Shown piece by piece: positions 16,212 to 24,983 of a stretch of DNA of 34,786 bases. Under the pieces are notes generated by a model. It worked only from the letters and a program-made list of their open reading frames with translations. It had not been told where the DNA came from and did no database searches. Position numbers and translations under genes: made by a program. How positions within the stretch are numbered: the stretch's first letter is position 1; each line of letters begins with the position of its first letter. Origin of the DNA: Sphingobacteriaceae bacterium UBA6709 (GTDB lineage: Bacteria > Bacteroidota > Bacteroidia > Sphingobacteriales > Sphingobacteriaceae); the NCBI GenBank assembly GCA_002454425.1, contig DKIV01000015.1:66774-101559 (forward strand), given 5' to 3'.

Positions 16212-16605
16212 AAGAATAGTTTTGTATCGCTTGCCGCTTTCGCAGAAACGATAAGTACACATAATGGAATTTTTCAATCCCAGATATAAATAATACCTCC
16301 ATAAAGACAATTTGTTGCATACATAGAGCCTTCTTGACAATAGCCTGAAGCATGTCAATTAACTGCTCCGGCACATTTCAGCACTCCGTTACCGAGGCGA
16401 GCATGTCGTAGTACCATTTCAATAATTCGACGCCGTTTTATAAGAATTCTGTAACTTGCGCCAGCTTTTCCGTCCTAGCAATCAGAAGCTAGCTGATTAG
16501 AAAAGCCATTACGATAAGAGAGGCGCAACGGAAGATTCTTCACTGACACCTCCTCCCATTTCCCATGACGTACAAAACGATCAGGGCTTATAAAATAAAA
16601 CACTC
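16212..16605. other. Divergent intergenic region (SDR / MFS)
   Basis: No gene is seen in this ~390-base divergent interval, which should hold the promoters of both neighbours. I find no exact TAnnTTTG motif. An imperfect stem-loop is present: 16464-16470 with 16500-16506, and 16480-16485 with 16493-16498, with an uneven bulge between. It could be an operator or a structured leader for the MFS gene. Confidence 0.45.
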
Positions 16606-17769
16606 ATGGAATCTGCCAGACGAGCACGCATCGCTACGGCCTTATTTTTTTTCGTGTCAGGATTCAGTTTTTCAAGCTGGGCCTCACGCATCCCCGCTAT
16701 TCAACAAAAATTAAACCTCAGCGACGCCTCCCTTGGAAGTATTCTTTTTGCGCTTCCTCTGGGGCTCATGCTAACACTCCCCATCACAGGATATCTGCTG
16801 CAAAAATACAGCTCCCGGACCATCATGTTTGGAGGTGCTATCATGTTCAACCTCATGCTCGCCATGATCGGACTCTCCGCACAACCATGGATGCTGGTGC
16901 TTGCGTTGTTCTTCTTTGGATCCTCCCGTAATTTTATGAACATCTCGCTGAACGCTCAATCGATCGGCGTGCAGGCACTTTATTCCAAGTCTATCATTAC
17001 CACTTTCCACGGTATCTGGAGCATTGCCGGCTTCGGGGGCGCCGCCGTAGGCTCGCTCATGGTAAACTATAATATCGCCCCTGCCATACATTTCGCTATT
17101 TCAGCAGCCCTGATGATCATTATCTGCCTTATCGCTGTGCCTGGTTGCCTACCACAGCCGCCCTCTCAAAAAGCCGGTGGCAAGAGCTTTATTCTTCCTG
17201 ACAAACAACTATTAAAGTTTGGGCTTATCTCTTTCGCCTCCATGGCTTGCGAAGGCACTATGTATGATTGGAGCGGCATTTTCTTTGAAAAATCAGTACA
17301 TGCCAGTCGCGAAGTTGCCACATATGGTTACGTAGTCTATATGATTGCCATGGCTAGCGGCAGATTTCTCGGCGACCGTATGGTAAACAAATTTGGGATC
17401 TATAGCCTATTAAAAGCCAGTGGCGCGATGATCTTTTGTGGCCTGCTTATGGCTGCACTTTTGCCCTATCCCCTTACGGCGGGCCTCGGCTTTATGCTTA
17501 CTGGATTCGGTGTTTCATGTGTGGTACCCCTGGTATTTAGCATTGCCGGACGCATGAAAGCAATGGCATCAGGCTCGGCCATTGCCTCGATTTCTACTGT
17601 AGGCTATTTCGGCTTCCTGATCCTACCCCCGCTAATAGGGTATATCTCACAGATCGCCGGGCTACGCTGGGCATTTGCCCTCATTGCATGCCTCGGAGCG
17701 TTTATTACGATGATGATCTTCCGCATTGAAAAAGAAAGCCGCGTTGCTGCAGATGAAGCCCTTGGCTAA
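16606..17769 (+). CDS. MFS transporter (YbjJ-like)
   Basis: A 387-residue major facilitator with about 12 hydrophobic segments. It begins at once with a membrane helix (RIATALFFFVSGFSFSSWAS) and the RIPAIQQKLNLSDASLGSIL segment seen in the YbjJ-type subgroup. A loop near residues 185-205 divides the two halves. The second half contains FASMACEGTMYDWSGIFFE and ASGRFLGDRMVNKFG. The substrate is unknown; sugar or drug efflux are both possible. Intact. Confidence 0.88.
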   Translation: MESARRARIATALFFFVSGFSFSSWASRIPAIQQKLNLSDASLGSILFALPLGLMLTLPITGYLLQKYSSRTIMFGGAIMFNLMLAMIGLSAQPWMLVLALFFFGSSRNFMNISLNAQSIGVQALYSKSIITTFHGIWSIAGFGGAAVGSLMVNYNIAPAIHFAISAALMIIICLIAVPGCLPQPPSQKAGGKSFILPDKQLLKFGLISFASMACEGTMYDWSGIFFEKSVHASREVATYGYVVYMIAMASGRFLGDRMVNKFGIYSLLKASGAMIFCGLLMAALLPYPLTAGLGFMLTGFGVSCVVPLVFSIAGRMKAMASGSAIASISTVGYFGFLILPPLIGYISQIAGLRWAFALIACLGAFITMMIFRIEKESRVAADEALG

Positions 17770-17783
17770 TATCTTTCCTTACA

Positions 17784-17821
17784 TTGGTATCGGAAGACAG
17801 GGACGAGGCTTCCGATACCAA
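17784..17821 (+). repeat. Perfect 13-bp inverted repeat after the MFS gene
   Basis: 17784-17796 pairs perfectly with 17809-17821, with a 12-base loop, starting 15 bases after the MFS stop. It is followed by AAAAATCTCC and not by T, so it is not a canonical terminator. It may be a factor-independent stop that lacks a U-tract, an RNA-stability element, or an operator for the AI-2E gene. Confidence 0.6.
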
Positions 17822-17906
17822 AAATCTCCGTCTTAACCCAACTTATTTCATTCAGGTTTGTTACTGGTAGGTAAATGCACATGCGCCTTTCACAATAACA
17901 TAACAC

Positions 17907-19088
17907 ATGAGAGAATTACCAATTACAGTCAGAAGATCCGTAGAACTTCTGGGTCTTGTTCTTATCGGTTTATTACTGGTTATCGGGAGTAACATTATTA
18001 TGCCATTAATTATGGCGTTCTTCATCAGCATTGTTCTGCTGCCCCCCTATCGATTTTTCCGTAAGCTTAAGTTTCCCGACGCGCTGGCGATATTAGTGTC
18101 CATATTGATCATGATCATCGTGGTCGGATTAATAGCGTGGTTTTTCTCATCTCAATTCTCCAAGCTTATCCGGGATTTCCCAGAAATCCAAAAGAATGTA
18201 AGCATGCACCTCAACTCATTAAGTAAGTGGATAAATAAGATCTCGCATTTTTCTACCACCGAACAGATCAACTTCATCAATGAACAAAGCAATAAGCTGC
18301 TGACCTACGCCGCAGGCATTTTAGGAGGAGCCGCAGGATCTCTATCCTCTGCTTTTATCTTTTTGGGATTACTACCCATCTATGTCTTCTTGTTTCTTAC
18401 CTATAAGAATCTCTTACTAAGGTTTATATTCATGTGGTTTCAAAAAGAGCACCACCGTAAAGTGGAAGATGTCTTGTCAGAAACCGAAAATATTATTAAA
18501 AGCTACCTTTTCGGATTGGTAATACAGATCAGCTACATGACCATTTTACTGGGCGGCATTTTATTGATCTTTGGCATTAAGCACGCGCTGCTTATCGGTA
18601 TCATCTTCGCCTTGCTTAACTTAATTCCCTATGTAGGAGCGCTCATTGGCAATATTATCGGCGTACTACTGACACTAAGTTCATCCACCTCACTAACACC
18701 TGTGCTCATAGTATTATGTACTATCGCCTTCGTACAATTCCTGGATAACAATATTCTTATGCCAAGAATTGTAGGTTCCAAGGTGCGCATAAATGCTCTG
18801 GGAGCTATTGTGGGAGTACTGATCGGAGGCGCGATATCGGGGATCTCGGGCATGTTCCTGTCTATGCCGATCATTGCGGTGATGAAAATTATCTTTGACC
18901 GCTCCGAGATGTTTAAACCCTGGGGAGTATTACTAGGCGACGAAAATCCCAAAGAGAGTCCTATGACTAATAAAAGGCTTCGCTCCCGGAGTGACAACGT
19001 ACGCAAAGACCTCAGTAAGGAAAATGATATTGAGGTTAATAAAAAAACGGATAAGGAAGAAGGAAGCTCAGGAAAAGACCCCGCGTAA
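17907..19088 (+). CDS. AI-2E family transporter (UPF0118)
   Basis: A 393-residue membrane protein of the AI-2E exporter family (autoinducer-2 exporter TqsA, sporulation YtvI and Na+/H+ antiporter-like members). Hydrophobic segments are near 15-75 (three helices), 140-170 and 205-320, with family-type segments ALLNLIPYVGALIGNIIGV and FLDNNILMPRIVGSKVRINA. A charged tail from ~345 to the end (RSRSDNVRKDLSKENDIEVN) is cytoplasmic and variable. Whether it moves AI-2, ions or another solute cannot be told. Confidence 0.9.
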   Translation: MRELPITVRRSVELLGLVLIGLLLVIGSNIIMPLIMAFFISIVLLPPYRFFRKLKFPDALAILVSILIMIIVVGLIAWFFSSQFSKLIRDFPEIQKNVSMHLNSLSKWINKISHFSTTEQINFINEQSNKLLTYAAGILGGAAGSLSSAFIFLGLLPIYVFLFLTYKNLLLRFIFMWFQKEHHRKVEDVLSETENIIKSYLFGLVIQISYMTILLGGILLIFGIKHALLIGIIFALLNLIPYVGALIGNIIGVLLTLSSSTSLTPVLIVLCTIAFVQFLDNNILMPRIVGSKVRINALGAIVGVLIGGAISGISGMFLSMPIIAVMKIIFDRSEMFKPWGVLLGDENPKESPMTNKRLRSRSDNVRKDLSKENDIEVNKKTDKEEGSSGKDPA

Positions 19089-19130
19089 CGAACAGATGTA
19101 GATCATCGTAATGGCAGGGTGCTGCGTAAC

Positions 19131-19388
19131 TTAGTCGTCCAGACGGGGTATTGAGGCGTTAGGAATAACCATCTTTCCTTTACCCTTAAGTGGCGCTAGC
19201 AGATACTCCAGTCCATTTAGACGGATCTCATACATCGTTTGCAGGAGAATGCCCAGGTTACCTGCCGGATATCCTTTTTGATTAAACCATACTAAGTAGG
19301 ATTCCGGAAGATTACAGATCAGCGTACCCTTATACTTTCCGAATGGCATTTTCATACTTACGAGCATTTCCAGCAGCTTTGGATTCAT
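19131..19388 (-). CDS. DUF3820 family protein
   Basis: An 85-residue small protein with the family core MPFGKYKGTLICNLPESYLV followed by WFNQKGYPAGNLG, matching DUF3820 (sometimes called a putative quorum-sensing-regulated virulence factor, which is weakly founded). The FGKYKG motif also resembles a piece of exonuclease-associated modules. The function is unknown. It is convergent with the AI-2E gene with only ~40 bases between them, and its start region abuts the YceI promoter area. Confidence 0.8.
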   Translation of the reverse strand: MNPKLLEMLVSMKMPFGKYKGTLICNLPESYLVWFNQKGYPAGNLGILLQTMYEIRLNGLEYLLAPLKGKGKMVIPNASIPRLDD

Positions 19389-19490
19389 ATGGCGAAGGTA
19401 TAAATTTTGCGCGGGAGAGAAATGGAGCCTCTGTCTGTTTTTTTTCTGAATTTCTTAATCCAGATCAAGAATTATGCTTTTCAGCCCTCT

Positions 19491-19498
19491 TAACTTTG
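19491..19498 (+). promoter_or_regulatory. Bacteroidota-type -7 element (TAACTTTG) for yceI
   Basis: TAACTTTG matches TAnnTTTG and lies 67 bases before the ATG at 19566, allowing a leader of about 60 bases. Confidence 0.55.
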
Positions 19499-19565
19499 TA
19501 ACATCAGATCAGCGAAGGACGCTCTTCTTTTAACAGTTGACAAAAAAAACTTAAAAATAAATATC

Positions 19566-20093
19566 ATGGCAACGACTTGGAAAATTGACCCTACACACAG
19601 CGAAGTACAATTCAAGGTAAAACACCTGATGATTACCACCGTAAGCGGACAGTTCAAATCATTTGACCTTACAGCGGAAACTGAAGCTGAAGATTTTAAA
19701 AAAGTAAACAAATTAACGTTCTCTGCAGAGGTAAACTCCGTAGATACGAATAACGCGCAGCGCGATGAACACCTTAAATCCGCGGAATTCTTTGACGCTG
19801 AAACACATCCACAAATTAGTATTACCGCCGACGCTTTTGATATCGTTGATGATGAGTTTAAGCTAAATGCAGAACTTACGATAAAAGGAACAACGAAGCC
19901 AGTAACGCTAAACGTTGACTTTGGAGGCATCGTCGTTGACCCTTACGGTCAAACTAAGGCGGGCTTTACGGTAACCGGAAAGATTAGCAGGAAAGAGTTT
20001 GGCCTCACCTGGAACGCTGTTACTGAGGCTGGCCAGGTAGTGGTAAGTGACGAGATTAAGCTTATCGCAGAAATACAAGTGATAAAACAATAA
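19566..20093 (+). CDS. YceI-family lipid-binding protein
   Basis: A 175-residue YceI-like lipocalin-type barrel, a family that binds polyisoprenoids or related lipids. It begins WKIDPTHSEVQFKVKHLMIT, the standard family start, and later has ELTIKGTTKPVTLNVDFGG and GKISRKEFGLTWN. E. coli YceI is periplasmic, but this copy has no signal peptide and starts directly with the barrel, so it is probably cytoplasmic. It has its own predicted promoter and a following hairpin, so it is likely monocistronic. Confidence 0.95.
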   Translation: MATTWKIDPTHSEVQFKVKHLMITTVSGQFKSFDLTAETEAEDFKKVNKLTFSAEVNSVDTNNAQRDEHLKSAEFFDAETHPQISITADAFDIVDDEFKLNAELTIKGTTKPVTLNVDFGGIVVDPYGQTKAGFTVTGKISRKEFGLTWNAVTEAGQVVVSDEIKLIAEIQVIKQ

Positions 20094-20115
20094 TTCTGAG
20101 TTTGGGTAAGAAGAT

Positions 20116-20147
20116 GGGCCATGACAAGCATACCTTGTCGTGAGCCC
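20116..20147 (+). terminator. Probable terminator after yceI
   Basis: A ~13-bp stem with one bulge and one G-U pair (20116-20128 with 20134-20147), a 5-base loop, then TCTTTGATCTT. It begins 22 bases after the yceI stop. The T-tract is weak. Confidence 0.45.
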
Positions 20148-20263
20148 TCTTTGATCTTAAGCATCCCACAAACATCACTCCATCGCACCCGCTACCCGGC
20201 AAAAAAACCATAGCTGCTTCAAATGTATTTGCCCGAATGCTTCGAAATCCCGACTTTCGCGGA

Positions 20264-20719
20264 ATGTTCAATCCTGTGCAGCTAAATTTACCCGCCTACC
20301 CTTTCAAGATCAGAAAGGATGATAGCTGTCATTATATTTTCGATGAGATCCGCAAAAAGTATCTGGTGCTAACTCCCGAAGAGTGGGTCAGGCAGCATTT
20401 TGTACAATTTATCATTGCGGAGAAGAAATATCCCAAAACGCTGGTGCGTCTGGAAGGAGGCATGAAGTTGAATACACTCAGCAAACGTACCGACATCATC
20501 GCATACAACTCGTTAGGAGAGAAAGTTCTACTTATAGAATGTAAGGCACCCTCAGTAAAGATCACCCAGAAAGTATTTGACCAGATCGCCCGATATAACA
20601 TCGTTCACAGAATTCCATTACTGGCAGTAACAAACGGCCTTGAACACTATTTCTGCCGCATAGACTTTGCTGCCGGCAGCTATAGTTTCCTTCAGGACCT
20701 TCCCCTGTACGAACCCTAA
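20264..20719 (+). CDS. Stand-alone HsdR N-terminal-like nuclease-fold protein
   Basis: A 151-residue protein resembling the N-terminal nuclease domain of type I restriction subunit HsdR. The PD-(D/E)xK core is visible as RTDIIAYN (Asp77), then LLIECKAP (Glu92, Lys94). The opening NLPAYPFKIRKDD and the segment LTPEEWVRQHFVQFI are, as I recall them, characteristic of a Bacteroidota-wide family annotated as type I restriction enzyme HsdR N-terminal domain. No helicase, specificity or methylase subunit is nearby, so it is not a restriction system. It may act in DNA repair or be a non-catalytic fold. ATG 20264 is preferred over 20237 because the conserved sequence begins there. Confidence 0.85.
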   Translation: MFNPVQLNLPAYPFKIRKDDSCHYIFDEIRKKYLVLTPEEWVRQHFVQFIIAEKKYPKTLVRLEGGMKLNTLSKRTDIIAYNSLGEKVLLIECKAPSVKITQKVFDQIARYNIVHRIPLLAVTNGLEHYFCRIDFAAGSYSFLQDLPLYEP

Positions 20720-20727
20720 CAGAAATC

Positions 20728-21378
20728 TTATATGGAGCGTATACTTATGCGACAAATACGAGGTTCCAGACGATTCAACTGCTCATCTGACGAGCTCAAT
20801 AAAGGCTTTGTATTTAACTGTTGCATCTCGGCGGCAGATACCGTATCCGGCAGACTAAAGGATGCCCCCAGGCAAGGCAGATCTCCTTTGAGCTTCTTGC
20901 CTGCAATACTCCTGATTCCCGCGGCATGACTATTATCAAAAGCTGACAGCGTGATCTCCTCCCCCTTATTCAGTGCAGCTAATTCCGCTAAGGTAGTACC
21001 TATCTTTACGCCGTTGAAAAATTTGTACGGAGAGTCTGACGCCACAATCTCCAACGAATCAATGGACTGAAACGGAGCAGCTTTCTCATGCCAATAGACA
21101 AGAACTTCCTGAGGCTTGGCTTTCCACACTTTCGCTACCATACCCTTAAAATGATGCTGTTCATCATACGCGGAATCCATGCTCAAAGCCCCCTTTCCTA
21201 CCGTCTGCTCCAGCGTACTTAAATCCATGTCAAGCTGAATGCTTCCGATGCCCCAGCAGTTCATTTCGGTGTCGTCCTCCCGGTTACTATCCAATGATTG
21301 GATTTTCTTATCGCTATTGCTGCAACTCGTACCGAAAAGGCAAGCAAGGGTCATTAATGTAAAGAGTGTGTGCTTCAT
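20728..21378 (-). CDS. Hypothetical lipoprotein, paralog 1
   Basis: A 216-residue predicted lipoprotein with lipobox LFGTSC at residues 14-19 of the signal peptide. I do not recognise the family. The mature part shares a pattern with the next gene upstream: GIGSIQLD (GIGRVKLS in the paralog), a SPYKF...GVKIGTTLAEL segment (APYLS...SLHVGMTLREL), and a late SSSDEQLNRL (SSDDMLNRI). It is the last gene of a possible minus-strand run after valS and the other lipoprotein, with a gap of about 50 bases. It is probably anchored in a membrane facing the periplasm. Confidence 0.75.
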   Translation of the reverse strand: MKHTLFTLMTLACLFGTSCSNSDKKIQSLDSNREDDTEMNCWGIGSIQLDMDLSTLEQTVGKGALSMDSAYDEQHHFKGMVAKVWKAKPQEVLVYWHEKAAPFQSIDSLEIVASDSPYKFFNGVKIGTTLAELAALNKGEEITLSAFDNSHAAGIRSIAGKKLKGDLPCLGASFSLPDTVSAAEMQQLNTKPLLSSSDEQLNRLEPRICRISIRSI

Positions 21379-21429
21379 GTTGATAAGATATTTTATGTAT
21401 AAACGACTAATACCATGCTTTTGATGGCG

Positions 21430-22083
21430 CTAATTATTTTTTTGCACTACGAAGGCCCCAAGAATCGTTGTTATTCGGTTAAGCATATCGTCAGAGGACT
21501 GCAGCGTGTCCTTCTTTTTGAACTGATTAAGTTCCCTGACGTACACAGTAGCTATTTCTGAAACATCCATGCGGAGGCTCAGGCAAGCCTGCGCCTTCTG
21601 CAGATCACCATTGTTGAAACTTAGAATAAGACCGGGATTTTTTACGGCATAAACATTCCGAAAGGTTACCGGCATGTGCCCATTTTTGTTTACAAGCTCA
21701 CGCAAGGTCATTCCCACGTGAAGACTATCGGCACTTAAATATGGCGCATTATCGGCCGCGGTCTCTATCCTTTTTATATGCACAAAGGGAGGTTTCTGCT
21801 CCTTAAAATAAACGTTAAGTTGTTCGGGACTACGTTCCTTGATACTTAGAAATTGCCCGGAAACATTATTATCATGAAAGGCAAGCACCTCTTTAGGAAA
21901 TTTCTTCTGAAGATCGGCATAGCTATCGCTTAGCTTTACCCTGCCGATGCCATCACAACTTACCAGCAGCGCGGCAGGAGGACCAGCATAGGGCTCTTTC
22001 CCCGCGTGCTTTGTTTTATTCGTCGGAGGCTGACACGCAAATAAACAAGAAAACAGCAATAGCTGCCAACGGAAAATCTTCAT
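21430..22083 (-). CDS. Hypothetical lipoprotein, paralog 2
   Basis: A 217-residue predicted lipoprotein (MKIFRWQLLLFSCLFAC, lipobox LFAC with Cys17). It is a diverged tandem paralog of the gene at 20728: the common order is CDGIG near the N-terminus, a tryptophan/aromatic middle, PYLSADSLHVGMTLREL, and SSDDMLNRI at the end. ATG 22083 is preferred over a TTG two codons upstream. It lies ~75 bases after valS on the same strand. The function is unknown; duplication in tandem suggests an envelope role with some redundancy. Confidence 0.75.
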   Translation of the reverse strand: MKIFRWQLLLFSCLFACQPPTNKTKHAGKEPYAGPPAALLVSCDGIGRVKLSDSYADLQKKFPKEVLAFHDNNVSGQFLSIKERSPEQLNVYFKEQKPPFVHIKRIETAADNAPYLSADSLHVGMTLRELVNKNGHMPVTFRNVYAVKNPGLILSFNNGDLQKAQACLSLRMDVSEIATVYVRELNQFKKKDTLQSSDDMLNRITTILGAFVVQKNN

Positions 22084-22114
22084 GACCAATTTACCTAAGG
22101 ATGTTGTGATTACA

Positions 22115-22148
22115 CCGGGCGGAACTCCGTAGCAGAACTTCCGTCCGG
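22115..22148 (-). repeat. Hairpin between valS and lipoprotein genes
   Basis: A 10-bp stem (22115-22124 with 22139-22148, one mismatch/wobble) starts about 10 bases after the valS stop. It has no T-run. It may lower read-through from valS into the lipoprotein genes without fully ending transcription. Confidence 0.45.
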
Positions 22149-22157
22149 CGATAATTA

Positions 22158-24791
22158 TTACTGCAGGCGACTAAGGCTCTCCGTCAGAATAGCGATCTTA
22201 GCCTCCGCATCGGCTTTCTTGCGGCGTTCATTATCCACAATTTCAGCTTTCGCATTATCAACAAAACGCTGATTAGAAAGTTTTGCATCTACGGCGCGCA
22301 GGAAGCCATTCAAATACTCAAGCTCCTTATTTATCTTCTCAATTTCAGCCTCAGCATCGATATTTCCCTCCAGGCTTATTGAAAACTCATCAATACCAGC
22401 AATAAATGAATATGCAAAGGCCGGCTTCTCATCAACAAAACTAATCTCGCTGATATTAGCCAGCTTAGCGATTACGGCGCTATATTTCGAATAGTCAATA
22501 CCCGAGTTTATTTTGATAGCTAAGGGCAGTGCCTCTTTTGGAGAGATCTGCTTAGCGTTGCGAAGGTTTCTTACCTCAGAAATCACCTGCTTCACTACTT
22601 CTATATCTTTAAGCAGATCATTGTTGGCATTACCAACCTGTGGATAAGGAGCCACGATACAACAGTCGCCGGCTTCGCGCAATCCAAAGACCTCATCATG
22701 CCAAAGATCTTCAGTAATGAACGGCATAAAGGGATGCAGCAAACGTAATAGCTGACCAAAGAAATCGCGCGTAGCATCAAAAGTAGCCTGATCAATAGGC
22801 TGTTGATAAGCCGGCTTGATCATCTCAAGGTACCAGGAGCAGAAATCATCCCATACCAGCTTATAAATTGCCATCAGCGCTTCAGACAAACGATACTGCT
22901 TAAAGTAAACTTCAATCTCCGCCAGCGCCGCGTTAAAGCGACTTGCAAACCATTTCACGCTTTCAGCATTGGCAGCAGCATCAAGATCTCCGCGAACTTC
23001 CCATCCTTTAACAAGGCGGAAGGCATTCCAGATCTTGTTAGCGAAATTACGTCCCTGTTCACAGTAAGACTCGTCAAACATGAGATCGTTACCAGCCGGC
23101 GAACATAACAGCATACCAACACGTACGCCATCAGCACCATACTTATTTATAAGATCAATAGGATCAGGTGAGTTTCCTAATGACTTAGACATCTTACGAC
23201 CTAGTTTATCACGAACAATACCCGTAAGGTACACGTTTTTAAAGGGCACAGCATTCCTAAACTCATTACCCGCCATAATCATACGCGCAACCCAGAAGAA
23301 GAGAATCTCAGGCGCAGTAACGAGATCATCTGTAGGATAATAATAATTAAGGTCGGCATTACCTTCTTTTTCAGGATGCCCGCAAACAGAAGGATCAAAC
23401 ACCGAAATTGGCCATAACCATGACGAAAACCAGGTATCTACCACATCTTCATCCTGACGAATCGTCGTAAAGCTGATGCCAGCGTCAGCGAAGGCCGCCG
23501 CCGCAGCAGTCTCATCCGGAGCAACTACCCATTCGTCGTTCTCATTATACCATGCAGGAATACGCTGGCCCCACCAAAGTTGCCTACTGATGCACCAGTC
23601 CTTAACGTTTTCCATCCAATGACGGTAAGTGTTTATAAACTTCTCAGGGATAAGCTTTATGTCGCCATTAACCACATAATCGAGCGCGGGCTTAGCCATA
23701 TCCTCCATCTTGCAAAACCATTGCAAAGAAAGCTTAGGCTCTATCGCCGCATCTGTACGTTCCGAGAAACCTATCTGCGACTTATAATCTTCCACTTTAT
23801 CAAGCGCGCCAGCTGCATCAAGCAATTTGGCGATCTTCTTTCTTGCAATAAAACGCTCCTCGCCAATAAGGATCTCTGCTTTTTCGTTTAACGTACCGTC
23901 ATCATTAAGAATATCGATAACCGGAAGCTTATGCTTAAGTCCCAGTTCATAATCGTTAAGATCATGAGCCGGTGTAACTTTCAGACAGCCCGTACCGAAC
24001 TCCATATCTACATATTCATCTTCGATGACAGGAATCTCACGATTTACAAGAGGAACCAATACCTTTTTACCTCGCAGATGAGCGTAACGTTCATCGTTAG
24101 GATTGATACATATTGCAGCGTCAGCCATGATCGTCTCCGGACGCGTAGTTGCGATTATGAGGTAGTCGCTACTACCGGAAATAGTATAGCGTATATAATA
24201 AAGCTTTTGATTAACTTCCTTACGTATCACCTCTTCGTCAGACACAGCGGTTTTTCCGGCGGGATCCCAGTTTACCATACGAACACCACGGTAAATAAGA
24301 CCTTTATTATAAAGGTGGATGAAGGTATCGCGCACAGCTATAGAAAGATCATCATCCATGGTAAAGCGCGTACGCTCCCAGTCGCATGAGGCGCCTAGCT
24401 TCTCCAGCTGCTTAAGAATGATGCCACCATATTTCTCTTTCCATTCCCATGCGTATTTAAGGAATTCATCCCGTGTAATATCTTTTTTCTCGATGCCACG
24501 TTCCTTAAGCATCGCTACAACCTTTGCTTCTGTAGCAATAGACGCGTGGTCTGTACCAGGTACCCAACATGCATTTTTACCTAACATGCGCGCACGTCGC
24601 ACGAGTACATCCTGAATAGTGTTATTCAACATATGCCCCATATGCAATACACCGGTGACGTTAGGCGGAGGTATTACAATCGTAAAAGGTTCCCTGTCAT
24701 CCGGCTCGGAATGGAAAAAACCTTGCTCCATCCAATAAGGATACCATTTCTCTTCGGCTTCTTTGGGCGTATATGTTTTTGAAATACTCAT
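22158..24791 (-). CDS. valS: Valyl-tRNA synthetase
   Basis: A class I aminoacyl-tRNA synthetase that charges tRNA-Val and edits misattached threonine. PPPNVTGVLHMGH (HIGH-type motif, residues 41-53) and KMSKSLGN (KMSKS motif, near 533) form the active site. The editing domain lies between, with TTRPETIMADAAI. An anticodon-binding region follows, and the last ~65 residues form the ValS-type coiled coil (EAEIEKINKELEYLNGFL). 877 residues is normal. ATG 24791 (MSISKTYTPKEAEEKWY) is chosen because the 13 codons upstream are not family-like and overlap the predicted promoter side. Normally essential. Confidence 0.98.
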   Translation of the reverse strand: MSISKTYTPKEAEEKWYPYWMEQGFFHSEPDDREPFTIVIPPPNVTGVLHMGHMLNNTIQDVLVRRARMLGKNACWVPGTDHASIATEAKVVAMLKERGIEKKDITRDEFLKYAWEWKEKYGGIILKQLEKLGASCDWERTRFTMDDDLSIAVRDTFIHLYNKGLIYRGVRMVNWDPAGKTAVSDEEVIRKEVNQKLYYIRYTISGSSDYLIIATTRPETIMADAAICINPNDERYAHLRGKKVLVPLVNREIPVIEDEYVDMEFGTGCLKVTPAHDLNDYELGLKHKLPVIDILNDDGTLNEKAEILIGEERFIARKKIAKLLDAAGALDKVEDYKSQIGFSERTDAAIEPKLSLQWFCKMEDMAKPALDYVVNGDIKLIPEKFINTYRHWMENVKDWCISRQLWWGQRIPAWYNENDEWVVAPDETAAAAAFADAGISFTTIRQDEDVVDTWFSSWLWPISVFDPSVCGHPEKEGNADLNYYYPTDDLVTAPEILFFWVARMIMAGNEFRNAVPFKNVYLTGIVRDKLGRKMSKSLGNSPDPIDLINKYGADGVRVGMLLCSPAGNDLMFDESYCEQGRNFANKIWNAFRLVKGWEVRGDLDAAANAESVKWFASRFNAALAEIEVYFKQYRLSEALMAIYKLVWDDFCSWYLEMIKPAYQQPIDQATFDATRDFFGQLLRLLHPFMPFITEDLWHDEVFGLREAGDCCIVAPYPQVGNANNDLLKDIEVVKQVISEVRNLRNAKQISPKEALPLAIKINSGIDYSKYSAVIAKLANISEISFVDEKPAFAYSFIAGIDEFSISLEGNIDAEAEIEKINKELEYLNGFLRAVDAKLSNQRFVDNAKAEIVDNERRKKADAEAKIAILTESLSRLQ

Positions 24792-24827
24792 AACTTGTGC
24801 TAAGACCTGTGTCAAAAAATTAATTTG

Positions 24828-24835
24828 CAAAAATA
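24828..24835 (-). promoter_or_regulatory. Bacteroidota-type -7 element (TATTTTTG) for valS
   Basis: TATTTTTG on the minus strand matches TAnnTTTG and lies 36 bases before the valS ATG, leaving a short leader. No T-box or other leader structure is visible. Confidence 0.5.
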
Positions 24836-24983
24836 GCTTTTAGCCCGAAATTAACCGCATTAACAGCTATGAAATAATTAGCAAACACACTATTTTCCAC
24901 AATCTTCAGTACCGGGCAGCGATGCTTGTAAGGTAGATATTCAGTATATTTATACACATCGCATAATATAAACTCTATAACTC

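Noticed and set aside
20264..20719. Remnant of a type I restriction system
   Set aside because: The frame is intact and of family length, and no hsdM/hsdS or helicase fragments are nearby.
24792..24983. T-box leader upstream of valS
   Set aside because: The predicted leader is only ~30 bases, and no T-box sequence or specifier stem is seen.
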